A stretch of DNA of 64,000 bases from Clostridium cibarium (GCF_014836335.1 NZ_JACSRA010000011.1:1-64000), one strand, 5' to 3'; numbered from the stretch's first letter, positions 26,334-35,900 are shown. Numbers and translations: made by a program. The notes: a model not told the origin generated them from the sequence alone.

Positions 26334-28060
26334 ATTAACTCCTCCTTACTTAATTGCGTTTCCGCTATCTTCATATAAATAGGACAAGTTCTAAGAAGTT
26401 CCTTATGTGTGCCTTTTCCTACTATACTTCCTTCATCTAAGACTATGATTTGATCTGCATCCATAATTGTACTAATTCTTTGAGCGATGGTTATAACAAT
26501 GGAATCCTTTAACTCATCTTTCATATCTGCCCTTACTCTAGCATCTGTTTTATAATCTAAAGCTGAAAAACTATCATCAAAAATATATATGTAACTTTTC
26601 TTAACTAAGGCTCTTGCAATACATAATCTTTGTTTTTGCCCACCTGAAAAATTACTTCCACCTTGTGCTACAAAAGAATCATAGCCTAACTTTTGATTAA
26701 AAATAAAATCATCTGCCTGTGCTATTTTTGCTGCATCTATTATTTCCCCCAAAGTTGCATCCTTCCTGCCATGTCTTAAATTATCTGCTATAGTTCCACT
26801 AAATAAAAAAGCCTTTTGAGGTACAAAACTTACCATATCTCTTAAGGTATTTTGTGAGAATTCATTTATATTAATATCACTATTAATTAAAATTTCTCCA
26901 ACTTCTAAGTCATGCAGTCTTGATACTAATTTAGCTATAGTGCTTTTCCCTGAACCGGTAGCCCCTATAATTGCAGTAGTTTTACCTTTTTCACATGTAA
27001 AATTAATGTGGTTAAGAACATGTTCTTTAGCATCTTCATAGGAAAATGTAACATCTTTAAACTCTAAAGTTTCTATATTATCAGGCTTAATTATATTTGC
27101 CTCTTCATCTACTATTTCAGGTGTATATTCCAAAACTTCTAAAATACGTTTTGAGCAAGCACTAGCACGTGGGATATTAATTAGTACCATCATTGCCATT
27201 ACTAAAAAAAATAGTATTATTATTGAATACTCAATAATAGCCATAATATCTCCAACTAGCATATCTCTGCTTTCTATTCTTATAGCTCCAAACCACAAAA
27301 TGCTAACTGCAGAAATATTCATTATAATCATTATTATTGGCATGGCTACAGCAAATATCTTATTCATTTTTATATTAGTATTGGCATAGTTCCTAAAAGC
27401 CTCATTCATTATCTTCTTTTCATAGTTTTCACGATTAAAGGCACGTATAACTCTTATACCTGAAATAAACTGCCTAACTTTTGAATTGATTTTATCTAAC
27501 TGAATCTGCAAGTTTAATGATAGATTTATAACTTTTTTACTTATAAGTACACTAAATATTAAAACAGCTATTCCTGAAAGAAAAATTATAAGCGCCATAT
27601 AAGGATCTTTATGAAAGGCTAAAAACATTCCTATTATAACTATAAATGGAACAGGAATTATCATTTCTATAGCCATATTTATTGTATTTTCAATTTGATT
27701 AACATCGCTTGTACATCTTGTGATTAATGATGAAGTTGAAAAGTGTTTAAAATCCTCCACTGATAATTTTTGTGAATGTGAAAAAATTTTACTTCTAATA
27801 TCTCTAGCAATTGATGTTGATACCTCTGCTGAAAAATACGTTGAAAGTATTGCAGAGATACCTGTAACAAAAGCAACAACTATCATCATTCCACCAGTTT
27901 TTAATACATATGATATATCTCCTTTTATTACTCCATTATTTACTATATCTGCAACTAGTGTAGGAATATATAATATACCTATGGTTTTCATTACTATAAT
28001 TACTATTAGTGAAATTAAGAGTACTTTATTTACTTTAAAATGTTTGAACAACTTTAGCAT
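26330..28060 (-). CDS. ABC exporter half-transporter with degenerate ATPase site
   Basis: 576 residues from ATG 28060, chosen because AAAGGAG lies upstream; codons further out lack a site. Six-helix exporter domain then ATPase with Walker A GATGSGKST and signature FSGGQKQR. The Walker B is followed by Asp (YIFDDSFSALD) instead of the catalytic Glu, and the switch His is Gln (ITIAQRIST). These are the marks of the catalytically weak site in heterodimeric exporters. The gene pair is divergent from a MerR-type regulator, which suggests induction by the exported compound. Confidence 0.9.
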   Translation of the reverse strand: MLKLFKHFKVNKVLLISLIVIIVMKTIGILYIPTLVADIVNNGVIKGDISYVLKTGGMMIVVAFVTGISAILSTYFSAEVSTSIARDIRSKIFSHSQKLSVEDFKHFSTSSLITRCTSDVNQIENTINMAIEMIIPVPFIVIIGMFLAFHKDPYMALIIFLSGIAVLIFSVLISKKVINLSLNLQIQLDKINSKVRQFISGIRVIRAFNRENYEKKIMNEAFRNYANTNIKMNKIFAVAMPIIMIIMNISAVSILWFGAIRIESRDMLVGDIMAIIEYSIIILFFLVMAMMVLINIPRASACSKRILEVLEYTPEIVDEEANIIKPDNIETLEFKDVTFSYEDAKEHVLNHINFTCEKGKTTAIIGATGSGKSTIAKLVSRLHDLEVGEILINSDININEFSQNTLRDMVSFVPQKAFLFSGTIADNLRHGRKDATLGEIIDAAKIAQADDFIFNQKLGYDSFVAQGGSNFSGGQKQRLCIARALVKKSYIYIFDDSFSALDYKTDARVRADMKDELKDSIVITIAQRISTIMDADQIIVLDEGSIVGKGTHKELLRTCPIYMKIAETQLSKEELI

Positions 28061-28117
28061 AATATTCTCCTTTAGCCATATTTTATTTCTAGAACTCATC
28101 ATAAACTATCCAGTAAC

Positions 28118-28146
28118 TTGACAGTCAATGATTTTATAAATAAAAT
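28118..28146 (+). promoter_or_regulatory. Promoter of the MerR-type regulator
   Basis: TTGACA (28118-28123), 17-bp spacer, TAAAAT (28141-28146), about 35 bases before the start. It lies between the divergent regulator and exporter genes, where a MerR dimer would act. Confidence 0.5.
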
Positions 28147-28182
28147 ATCTGAAAGAAGAAAAATTTATAGAGGTTGATGATT

Positions 28183-29013
28183 ATGAGTAATTTTATAAAT
28201 TTGAAAAAGTATATATCTATAGGTGCTTTTTCTAAATTGTCTGGAATAAGTAGAAAAAATTTAATATATTACAATGACATAGGTATCTTAAAGCCTGCAT
28301 TGGTTAAGGAAAATGGTTATAGATATTATTCATATAATCAATTAGATGAGGTAAGTATAATTCTATCCTTGAAAGATTTGGATGTTCCTTTAAAAGACAT
28401 AAAAACTTATTTAGATAATATATCTGAAAATAATCTTCTTGAATTAATTAGTAATCAAAAAAAGAAAATACTTGAAGAGCTTAATAGGTTAAATCAAATG
28501 AATTATATTATAGAACAGAGAACTAAAAACGTTAATATGATATCTAATATTAATTGTAATGATATATTTTTAGAAAACTGCACAGAAGAAGTTTTATTTT
28601 TAGGCCCTGATCATATTTTTTCTAATTCTGATGATGATCTTGAGGAAGACTTTGCTAACTTTCTTGATTATTGTTATAGTAAAAAAATTCTATATGGATA
28701 TCCCGTAGGTGTATATTCTAAATATAATGCTGCCTTTTCTGACACTCCTTTTTCCTACAATTATTTTTACAAATTACCTTCTGACATGGATTATATAGAA
28801 AAAACCATAAAACCTTGTGGACTTTATGTTATAGCATATGATAATAGCTACTTAGCTGATGACTTCAAGATTTTTCAAAGGATAGATGATTATATAATTA
28901 AAAACAATCTTTCTGTATGCGGAGACGTTTATGTAGAAAATATATCAGATGAGATTATTACTAAAAGTCCAAATAAATATTTATCAAAAATTTCTGTGCA
29001 GGTAAAAAAATAG
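28183..29013 (+). CDS. MerR-family regulator with ligand-sensing C-terminal domain
   Basis: About 276 residues from ATG 28183 (AGAGGT lies eight bases upstream). The N-terminal MerR domain is complete: SIGAFSKLSGISRKNLIYYN, then DIGILKPALVKENGYRYYS, followed by a coiled-coil linker (about 85-115). The C-terminal 150 residues resemble the GyrI-like effector-binding domain of BmrR/TipA-type sensors. Divergence from the heterodimeric exporter makes it the probable drug-responsive activator of the pump. Confidence 0.82.
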   Translation: MSNFINLKKYISIGAFSKLSGISRKNLIYYNDIGILKPALVKENGYRYYSYNQLDEVSIILSLKDLDVPLKDIKTYLDNISENNLLELISNQKKKILEELNRLNQMNYIIEQRTKNVNMISNINCNDIFLENCTEEVLFLGPDHIFSNSDDDLEEDFANFLDYCYSKKILYGYPVGVYSKYNAAFSDTPFSYNYFYKLPSDMDYIEKTIKPCGLYVIAYDNSYLADDFKIFQRIDDYIIKNNLSVCGDVYVENISDEIITKSPNKYLSKISVQVKK

Positions 29014-29153
29014 TTGAGCAAATAATAATTTTTTAGTGCTATATTTTAGGAATCTGATAAAAACTATCATTTACATCTTCAAATATTAATGTATAATTTA
29101 AATATATGTAAACAAGCTATAATTGTAGTTTTGTTTTGAAAGGAGATAATTTT

Positions 29154-29462
29154 ATGTCAGTATATATGATTACATATTTTGTCAGTGACACTTGTGGATG
29201 TGGTCACGATCATGATCACAAGCATGATCATGAACATATTGAATCTAGTGAAAATAATATAATTGCAAAGATAAAATCTGTAGGAGCTTGGGCTAACTTT
29301 ATGCCTGAAGGATACCTTGTTAAAAGTACTTTATCAGCTCAGGAAATATTAGAAGAACTTAAAGCTGTAGCAAATAAAGGAGATATATTATTTGTAACTA
29401 AAACAGATGCAGATTCATGTGCTTCCACACATCAAGCAGTTATAGAATGGATTTCAAGATAA
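29154..29462 (+). CDS. Small His/Asp-rich putative metal-binding protein
   Basis: 102 residues from ATG 29154, behind AAAGGAGATAATTTT. After MSVYMITYFVSDT comes the dense metal-ligand cluster CGCGHDHDHKHDHEH (about residues 14-28), then a compact alpha/beta domain (IKSVGAWANFMPEGYLVKST ... ILFVTKTDADSCASTHQAVI). The cluster resembles the His-rich loops of zinc or nickel handling proteins. There is no signal peptide and no operon partner, and a terminator follows. The family is not recognised; metal binding is inferred from composition. Confidence 0.65.
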   Translation: MSVYMITYFVSDTCGCGHDHDHKHDHEHIESSENNIIAKIKSVGAWANFMPEGYLVKSTLSAQEILEELKAVANKGDILFVTKTDADSCASTHQAVIEWISR

Positions 29463-29494
29463 TTAGATAATGCTTTTTATAATTAATACTATGT

Positions 29495-29528
29495 AAAAAG
29501 TGAATTCATTAATTTGAATTCACTTTTT
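29495..29528. terminator. Terminator between convergent genes
   Basis: AAAAAGTGAATTCA (29495-29508) pairs exactly with TGAATTCACTTTTT (29515-29528). It serves the His-rich gene (plus) and the sugar kinase gene (minus). Confidence 0.75.
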
Positions 29529-29544
29529 TATGCTTATTTATATA

Positions 29545-30540
29545 TTATCTTTTTTCTTTTCCTGTACTATCACCGTACATAAGATTTTCAACTTCAGCTA
29601 CTGTTGAAAGATTAGCGTCTCCAATCATGCTGTATTTTAAACATGAACCAGCTGTTGCAAATTCTATAATATCTTGAGTTGAATACCCTGATGTTATTGC
29701 ATATATAAGTGATGCTGCAAAGGCATCTCCTCCACCTATATTATCTATAACATGTATATCATACTTCTTAGAGTTATAGAAAGTCTTTCCATCATAAAGA
29801 ACGGCTGTCCAATCTACATCCTCTGCTGTAAATCTGTTTCTTAATATTATTGTAGCATATTTAAGCTTGAACTTTTCCACAAATTCTTTAAGTATTTCAT
29901 TGCAATCTGCTCCTTCATCTTCAGGTACACCCATTGCCATTTGTGCTTCTTCAACACTTCCTAAAGCTATATCACAATACTCTAAAAGTTCTCTAATAAC
30001 TTTACTAAATCTATCTTTATTCCATAAAGTCTCTCTGTAATTTAAATCTATACTTATTGTTAATCCTTTTTTCTTAGCTGCTTTTACAGCATCAAATGTA
30101 ATTTTTGCACATTCATCTGAAAGTGCTGGAGTTATTCCTGAAAAATGGAACCATTCTGCTCCTTCAAATATTTTATCCCAATTAAAATCTTCTCTTTTAG
30201 CTTCTGCCATCGAAGAACCTTTTCTGTCAAAAACAAACTTAGTTGGTCTTTGAGATTCTCCATATTCAGAGAAATAAATACCTATTCTTTCTCCGCCTCT
30301 TACTACGTCCTTTGTATCAACTCCATATTTTCTTAATTCGTTTATTGCACATTGTGCTATATCATTCTCTGGAAGCTTTGTTACATAACTTGTTTCCTTT
30401 CCAAAGTTAGCAAGTGAAACTGATACATTTGCCTCACTTCCACCATAAAATGCATTGAACTCTTTAGATTGAGAAAACCTATCATAGCCTAATGGCGAAA
30501 GCCTAAGCATTATTTCTCCTAGTGTAACTATTTTCCCCAT
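29545..30540 (-). CDS. kdgK: 2-keto-3-deoxygluconate kinase (PfkB family)
   Basis: 331 residues from ATG 30540, behind AGAGGTG; longer in-frame starts lack a site. PfkB family markers are FNAFYGGSEANVSVSLANFG near the N terminus and DNIGGGDAFAASLIYAI (the anion hole and catalytic Asp) near 285-300. The overall sequence (LGEIMLRLSPLGYDRFSQSK, ADVFHFSGITPAL-type stretch) is that of clostridial KDG kinases, which phosphorylate 2-keto-3-deoxygluconate from pectin or glucuronate breakdown. No KDPG aldolase or uronate genes are adjacent, so substrate confidence is moderate. Confidence 0.75.
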   Translation of the reverse strand: MGKIVTLGEIMLRLSPLGYDRFSQSKEFNAFYGGSEANVSVSLANFGKETSYVTKLPENDIAQCAINELRKYGVDTKDVVRGGERIGIYFSEYGESQRPTKFVFDRKGSSMAEAKREDFNWDKIFEGAEWFHFSGITPALSDECAKITFDAVKAAKKKGLTISIDLNYRETLWNKDRFSKVIRELLEYCDIALGSVEEAQMAMGVPEDEGADCNEILKEFVEKFKLKYATIILRNRFTAEDVDWTAVLYDGKTFYNSKKYDIHVIDNIGGGDAFAASLIYAITSGYSTQDIIEFATAGSCLKYSMIGDANLSTVAEVENLMYGDSTGKEKR

Positions 30541-30805
30541 GTTTTTCACCTCTTGTAATAATTTAGTTAATGTTACCTTATCTTTAACTAATGTTTTCAC
30601 TCTATGTAACATGTTGTCAAAATGGCCCATGTTATAATTGAATTATATGCCAAATGCCCATAAAATTCAAAGTATGGTAAAGTCTATTTCTATCAAATAG
30701 TATCAATATTCTACTTCTTCATACTTTTTAGGACATATTCCTTATTTTTGTAAACCAAATCTATACCCAATACAACTTCTAATCATTTTTAACTAATAAA
30801 ATAAC

Positions 30806-30841
30806 AAAAAGCATTTTCTAAAATCTTAGAAAATGCTTTTT
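30806..30841. terminator. Terminator after the PqqD-like gene
   Basis: AAAAAGCATTTTCTA (30806-30820) and TAGAAAATGCTTTTT (30827-30841) form a perfect 15-bp stem with flanking A/T runs, downstream of the minus-strand OPT operon. Confidence 0.7.
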
Positions 30842-30884
30842 GCATACTTTTATGTATGACAGCTATAATTTACTGCCTCTTCAA

Positions 30885-31235
30885 TCAAATATTCACTTTT
30901 TCTATGTAGTGACAATTAACGTCTATATGATTTAAGAATAATAATAATCTTTCATAAAGTGGGTGAACTTTATCACCGAACTTTCCTTCTAGACTTTCGC
31001 CAATATCTCTTACAGTTTTATTGCCATCAATCTGCAAAAACACAAAGCTTCCATATTCATCTAAATCAATTTTCTTATACTCTGGAATTTTAAATTTAAG
31101 TTTTCTAAAGAACCTCTGGATCTTATAATCTTGTTTTATAAGTATAGTTACCATATTCTCTTTATCTACTTCATACTCTAAACTATTAGATATTTTATAT
31201 ATTATGTTTAAAACATCTTCATTATTTTCCAGCAT
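30885..31235 (-). CDS. PqqD-like small protein paired with an OPT transporter
   Basis: 116 residues. The C-terminal part (IDLDEYGSFVFLQIDGNKTV followed by DIGESLEGKFGDKVHPLYERL) has the PqqD/RRE winged-helix pattern, with the DxxGxxIxxxIDGxxTVxEI-like core. Stand-alone PqqD proteins bind leader peptides in RiPP pathways, but here the partner is an oligopeptide-type transporter whose stop overlaps this start by 14 bases. It might present or sense a peptide substrate. Role unknown. Confidence 0.65.
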   Translation of the reverse strand: MLENNEDVLNIIYKISNSLEYEVDKENMVTILIKQDYKIQRFFRKLKFKIPEYKKIDLDEYGSFVFLQIDGNKTVRDIGESLEGKFGDKVHPLYERLLLFLNHIDVNCHYIEKVNI

Positions 31236-33144
31236 TTTTTGCCTTACTTCTTAATATTGGTATTATAGTAGCTATTATTAGAACTACCAATATTACAGCT
31301 GCCATTCCATTAGTTGCTGCAAATCCACTTGGTCCAGCTCCTTTAATAACACCTGTTACTTGGAATATTATACCTACAAGTCCTATTATAGAACCACCAG
31401 CAACAAGTCCAGAAGATAAACTTATACCATTAGAAACTTTAGCTTCTTTTTCTTTTTCAGATTTACAAGTTTTTTCTATAACCACTCTAACTAACGCACC
31501 TACTAATATTATAGAAGATGTAGCTATTGGTAAATAGAATCCTATAGCAACTGTCATTATAGGAAGACCTAATAAGAATAAAACAACTCCTATAATACAT
31601 CCAGCAATAACCATAACCCAAGGTAATTTACCTGACATTATACCAGCAGTTAATGTTGACATTAAATTAGCTTGTGGAAGTGCAAATGGAACATTATCAC
31701 CAGTAATTACAAGTTGGTTTGAAAGTAGTAATATAGTTCCAACAACTACTACAACACCAACAACACCAGCTATAGCATAATATTTTTCCATTTCCTTTTT
31801 GTCACCACCAATTATGAAGGTAACCTTTTGTGATTGTGAGTAACCACCAGCTATAGCTATGGCAGTAACTATAAACGTACCAAATAAAAGTAATGATTTG
31901 TTGCTTTCAGGATTTTGCCATCCCATTACAACGAATAATAGCGTTACAACAACTATAGAAGCTATAGTCATACCTGATACAGGAAGGTTTGAAGTTCCTA
32001 TAGTACCAGTTAGACGTCCAGAAACTATAACAAATAATAATGATAAGAAAAATGATAAAATAGAAACAACTATTGCCATTAATATATTACCATTAGATGA
32101 TATGAAACCACCTATAAATCCTATTACTATACCACCAAGTAATATTATGTTTTCAACAGATGAACCCTTACCACTATTTGAAGTCTTAGCACTAAGAGTT
32201 TCTTTTATTGAAGATATTATAGTAGGTATAAGCTTTATAGCACCTATTACCCCACCTGAAAGCATCATTCCAGCTCCTATGTATTTTACGTAGCTACCAG
32301 CAATATCTTTAACCTGCATAGCATTTATAGCAACATCAGGGTTATTCCATACTGCTGAGCCTTCTTTTCCAAACTCTGAAAAATACCCTATTAAAGGTAT
32401 AATTGCAAAGTTAGATAATATAGAACCAGCAAACATAGTTAATGAAACATCTAGACCAACTATGAAACCAATTCCTAATAATAGTGGATTAACTTCAACT
32501 TCAAATTTCCATTTATAGAAACTTTCATTTACATAGCTTATAACATTGTTAACTAAATTCAAAAACGAGCCAGTTATAGCAGTTATAACACCACCAATTC
32601 CAAAACCTATTCCCATGTACTTCATTGATTCTCCTGCACCTTCTGAAGCAACAAGTGTTTCAGATATAGCTAAAGACTCTGGGTACATAAGCTTACCATG
32701 TTCTTCAACGATTAAGTAATTGTAAACAAGAGAAGCTATTCCAATACCAAATAAAACTCCACCTGTACCAACAAGAAAACCTTCTAAGAAAGTGACTTTA
32801 GAACCTATTAATAGAATTGCCGGTAATACGAATATCACACCACTAGCAACAGATTCTCCTCCACTTGCCATACCTTGAACTAAATTTTTCCCAAGAATGC
32901 CTTTTTTCTTAGCAAATGCAGCTATAAATCCAGATCCAATAATAGATCCTGGTATACCTGCAGCAACTGTAAGTCCTGATTTCATACCTGAATAGGCAGT
33001 TGATGCTGCAAATAATACAGCTAAAATAATTCCGATTATTAATACTACAGCGTTCCCCCCAGATTTAGAACCACTTGAAACGTAGGGAACGTAATTTTTA
33101 CCAGTCACACCGCCATATGCATCTTTAGATAACTTATGATCCAT
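31222..33144 (-). CDS. OPT-family oligopeptide transporter
   Basis: 640 residues with about 15 hydrophobic helices. It starts VVLIIGIILAVLFAASTAYS and contains SGMKSGLTVAAGIPGSIIGS, the G-rich helices LPIATSSIILVGALVRVVIE and GISLSSGLVAGGSIIGLVGI, as in the prokaryotic OPT/ISP5 family. It moves peptides or peptide-like metal chelators inward using the proton gradient. It is linked to the PqqD-like gene in a two-gene operon ending at a terminator. Confidence 0.88.
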   Translation of the reverse strand: MDHKLSKDAYGGVTGKNYVPYVSSGSKSGGNAVVLIIGIILAVLFAASTAYSGMKSGLTVAAGIPGSIIGSGFIAAFAKKKGILGKNLVQGMASGGESVASGVIFVLPAILLIGSKVTFLEGFLVGTGGVLFGIGIASLVYNYLIVEEHGKLMYPESLAISETLVASEGAGESMKYMGIGFGIGGVITAITGSFLNLVNNVISYVNESFYKWKFEVEVNPLLLGIGFIVGLDVSLTMFAGSILSNFAIIPLIGYFSEFGKEGSAVWNNPDVAINAMQVKDIAGSYVKYIGAGMMLSGGVIGAIKLIPTIISSIKETLSAKTSNSGKGSSVENIILLGGIVIGFIGGFISSNGNILMAIVVSILSFFLSLLFVIVSGRLTGTIGTSNLPVSGMTIASIVVVTLLFVVMGWQNPESNKSLLLFGTFIVTAIAIAGGYSQSQKVTFIIGGDKKEMEKYYAIAGVVGVVVVVGTILLLSNQLVITGDNVPFALPQANLMSTLTAGIMSGKLPWVMVIAGCIIGVVLFLLGLPIMTVAIGFYLPIATSSIILVGALVRVVIEKTCKSEKEKEAKVSNGISLSSGLVAGGSIIGLVGIIFQVTGVIKGAGPSGFAATNGMAAVILVVLIIATIIPILRSKAKNAGK

Positions 33145-33673
33145 AAGTTTTTCCTCCTTTAATATTTAATCGTTATAATTATATCACAATTTTTGTATAA
33201 TACTGTCTTTTTTCTTTCTAAATTTATAGTGCTTAAGACAAAATATTATAATTTAATGAATATACATACATCTTATAGATAATTTAATGAATATACACAC
33301 ATTTTATAGACAATTTATCTAAATTATCACATAATGTACTCTTCAATATTTTCAAAAATTCATCTTATATCTATTATTCTTTCTAGAAATCACTTTTTTA
33401 TCTACCAAACTACTTAGCCACCTTTTCCAAACTCTTATATTTCATAGATGTCAAAGAAATTATTTCTTCAAATGATACTCCTTTTTTCATCCCCTTATAT
33501 TCTTTTCTTTCTAACACTAAAAAATGATTGCTTGTAAAAAGCACCATTCTCAGTGCTTTCAAATATTCTCTGACTTACCTAAATTAATTATTTTCTGAAT
33601 TTTCAAGATAATCATTGTGTTTTCCATTTTTTTCCTGTATACTTATGTTAACTTAATATAAGGAGGTAAGATT
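33145..33673. other. Intergenic region with a 31-bp tandem repeat
   Basis: About 530 bases. It holds a tandem duplication (33248-33278 and 33279-33309). Further on, the minus frame at about 33410-33530 reads MKKGVSFEEIISLTSMKYKS without a convincing start and ends soon, so it may be a decayed gene tail. No intact gene is seen. Confidence 0.4.
33248..33309. repeat. 31-bp tandem direct repeat (two copies)
   Basis: ATAATTTAATGAATATACAT ... TTATAG occurs twice head to tail (33248-33278, 33279-33309), differing at two positions. Upstream of the OPT gene; might bind a regulator or be simple slippage. Confidence 0.6.
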
Positions 33674-34870
33674 ATGGGAAGATTAGTACATTTAAAAGCT
33701 TTTACAAATGACGTTAAATTAGCACAGGATTCTATTGAAAATTACAAACAAGAATTTACTACTCTAGTTAATTACGCCACTCAAATTAAAGGGTATATAT
33801 TCCCACTGCCACATGACATTAATGCATGGCCAGGAGGAGCAGCAGCTTATCAAGCCGCCCAGACAACTTGGGCTGATATAGGTGGTACTCTCGAAGGATG
33901 GTCAATTAGTACCTTAAAAAATATTATAAAGATACCTGAAGCATTAACAGGTGACAATAATACTATTATTTTACCAGCTCTTAACGCATGTATTTCCTCA
34001 TGTGATGATCTTATTTCAGATCCAAATGATCAACTCTATATAAGAAGTCTTAAACGTAAGATTAATTTGCTTATAGATTCTTTCGATATGTATTCAGATA
34101 TGACTGAAGGCCTTATTAAAAGTTTAAACGATGAAGCCACCGTTTTTGACAAGGATGCAGGTAAAATGATTGTCCTATCAGATCAAGCTCTAGATGCAAT
34201 TGGAAACGACAATAAAAGAATTACAGAATTAAATAATCAAATCTCTAAACTAAATTCAGACATTAAGTCAGCAGCTGTAGCTATTGCTGGAGGTTCTTTA
34301 GTTGCTGTAGCTGGTTTGGGTATTTGCATTGTAGGAATTATCTTAGCTCCAGCAACCGGAGGTGTATCATTAGGATTATTAATTCCAGGCCTAGTGATTA
34401 CAGCCGGCGGTGCAGTATGTATTGCTTTAAATTCAATGACTATCTCTCAAGACAAAAAATTAATTGACGCACTTAACACTCAGATTAATTCCATAGAAGG
34501 AGATATAACATTACTAACACAAATGAGTGATAAGCTTAAAGGATTTGCAGGTCAAGTAGATTCTCTTAAAAACACTCTTAGTGTTATAACTAAACCATGG
34601 TCATCTGCTTGTGATTACTTTAAAAGCACTCTAGAAACATTAAACACAATAGAAGATGCCACATCTGAAGATTGGACAAATGTAAAAAATGAACTTAATG
34701 ATATCTTAACTCATTGGAATACTCTTATTGATACTGTTGGAAAAATCCAAGTACAATTTGATGTATACAAAACTAATTTATCACTTGGAATGAGCCAAGA
34801 TGAAGTAATGAAGGCTATTAATGATTCTTCAGCAAATAAAGTAGATATAATAACCTACTTAATTTCATAA
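33674..34870 (+). CDS. Alpha-helical pore-forming toxin-like protein with hydrophobic hairpin
   Basis: 398 residues, almost wholly helical with long coiled-coil-like segments. In the middle, residues about 199-252 form a hydrophobic hairpin (AAVAIAGGSLVAVAGLGICI then VGIILAPATGGVSLGLLIPG), flanked by long amphipathic helices. This is the layout of ClyA/Hbl/Nhe/XaxA-type alpha-pore-forming toxins, where the hairpin enters the membrane. There is no N-terminal signal peptide, as in XaxAB/YaxAB. The paralogue at 35013 is the likely partner. Strong ribosome binding site AAGGAGGTAAG. The toxin role is inferred from architecture. Confidence 0.7.
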   Translation: MGRLVHLKAFTNDVKLAQDSIENYKQEFTTLVNYATQIKGYIFPLPHDINAWPGGAAAYQAAQTTWADIGGTLEGWSISTLKNIIKIPEALTGDNNTIILPALNACISSCDDLISDPNDQLYIRSLKRKINLLIDSFDMYSDMTEGLIKSLNDEATVFDKDAGKMIVLSDQALDAIGNDNKRITELNNQISKLNSDIKSAAVAIAGGSLVAVAGLGICIVGIILAPATGGVSLGLLIPGLVITAGGAVCIALNSMTISQDKKLIDALNTQINSIEGDITLLTQMSDKLKGFAGQVDSLKNTLSVITKPWSSACDYFKSTLETLNTIEDATSEDWTNVKNELNDILTHWNTLIDTVGKIQVQFDVYKTNLSLGMSQDEVMKAINDSSANKVDIITYLIS

Positions 34871-34919
34871 GAATTATTAATTAAAGTAATAAATTTTCAT
34901 TTTTCAAAAGGTTTTAACG

Positions 34920-34953
34920 CCTAATTCAAGCAAAATCTTCTGCTTGAATTAGG
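34920..34953 (+). terminator. Hairpin between the two toxin-like genes
   Basis: CCTAATTCAAGCA (34920-34932) pairs exactly with TGCTTGAATTAGG (34941-34953), followed by a T-rich stretch. It may partly terminate transcription and set the ratio of the two components. Confidence 0.65.
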
Positions 34954-35012
34954 TATCTTATTTACTAAACATATTTATAATAATCTAGACTATTATAATG
35001 GAGGTGAAAATA

Positions 35013-35900
35013 GTGAATAATGAAACATCACTTGAAAGATTTCCAGAAGACTCAATTGATGAATATAAAAATGAACTTTATATTCTTATTAATTACTCAA
35101 CCCAAATAAAGAACTTTACATGGCCAAAATTAAACTACTTTGATATATGGACAGGAGGAATATGCCAGTACGAAAACATAAAGATATATTGGGCTGATAT
35201 GAGCAATGAATTTATTGATTGGTTAATGAGTGTTTTAAAAAGGACTATAGAAATAGAGAAAATCTTAATTAACGATAACACTACCATCCCCCCACTACTT
35301 CGCTCTTCTATATCAATATGTAATACTCTTATTACTAACGATCCAACTGATGGTTACTATATAAAACTGCTTATGAGGAATCGTGAATTATTATACAATT
35401 CTTTTTGTATATATGCCCGCCTTTCTTTAAAGCTTTTTGAAAAATTGAATGCAAATACTCGGGAATTTGATTGCAGCATATCTGAAATAATGTATGATGA
35501 TGATTCTATTAACTATGCAATAAAAATAGAAAAAGGTAAAATTAAGAATTTAGACAAACATTTTTCTCAAACAAATACAGCTATTGAAAAAGAATTGTCT
35601 TCTACTGAAAATAGTAAACGTATTGAAGATCTTAAAACACTAGAATCAATAAAAATAACTCTTGAAAGTTTCAATAGTGAAATCAATCCCATAAAAGACA
35701 ATTTTAAAATAATAATTAATCTGTGGTCATTTGCTTTTGATTACTTTAAAAGCACTATAGAAACATTAAGGTCAATATATTCTACCACGACCCAAGATTG
35801 GGCAATTGTAATAAATAAACTTAATGATATTTTAATTTCCTGGAATGCTCTTATTGATATTATGAATAAAATTCAAATCCAATTTTCTAATATTTTATAA
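35013..35900 (+). CDS. Alpha-helical toxin-like partner lacking the hydrophobic hairpin
   Basis: About 295 residues from GTG 35013, which sits six bases after GGAGGTG; the ATG at 34998 overlaps that site and is less likely. It aligns along its whole length with the 33674 product: LINYSTQIKNFTWPK / LVNYATQIKGYIFPL near the start, KIYWADMSNEFIDW / TTWADIGGTLEGW, and FDYFKSTIETL / CDYFKSTLETL followed by KLNDILISWNALID near the end. The 54-residue hydrophobic hairpin is missing, replaced by a hydrophilic helix. It is therefore soluble, perhaps the binding or assembly subunit of a two-part system. Confidence 0.7.
   Translation: MNNETSLERFPEDSIDEYKNELYILINYSTQIKNFTWPKLNYFDIWTGGICQYENIKIYWADMSNEFIDWLMSVLKRTIEIEKILINDNTTIPPLLRSSISICNTLITNDPTDGYYIKLLMRNRELLYNSFCIYARLSLKLFEKLNANTREFDCSISEIMYDDDSINYAIKIEKGKIKNLDKHFSQTNTAIEKELSSTENSKRIEDLKTLESIKITLESFNSEINPIKDNFKIIINLWSFAFDYFKSTIETLRSIYSTTTQDWAIVINKLNDILISWNALIDIMNKIQIQFSNIL

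Noticed and set aside
33248..33309. CRISPR-like repeats
   Set aside because: Only two head-to-tail copies without spacers and no cas genes; a simple tandem duplication.
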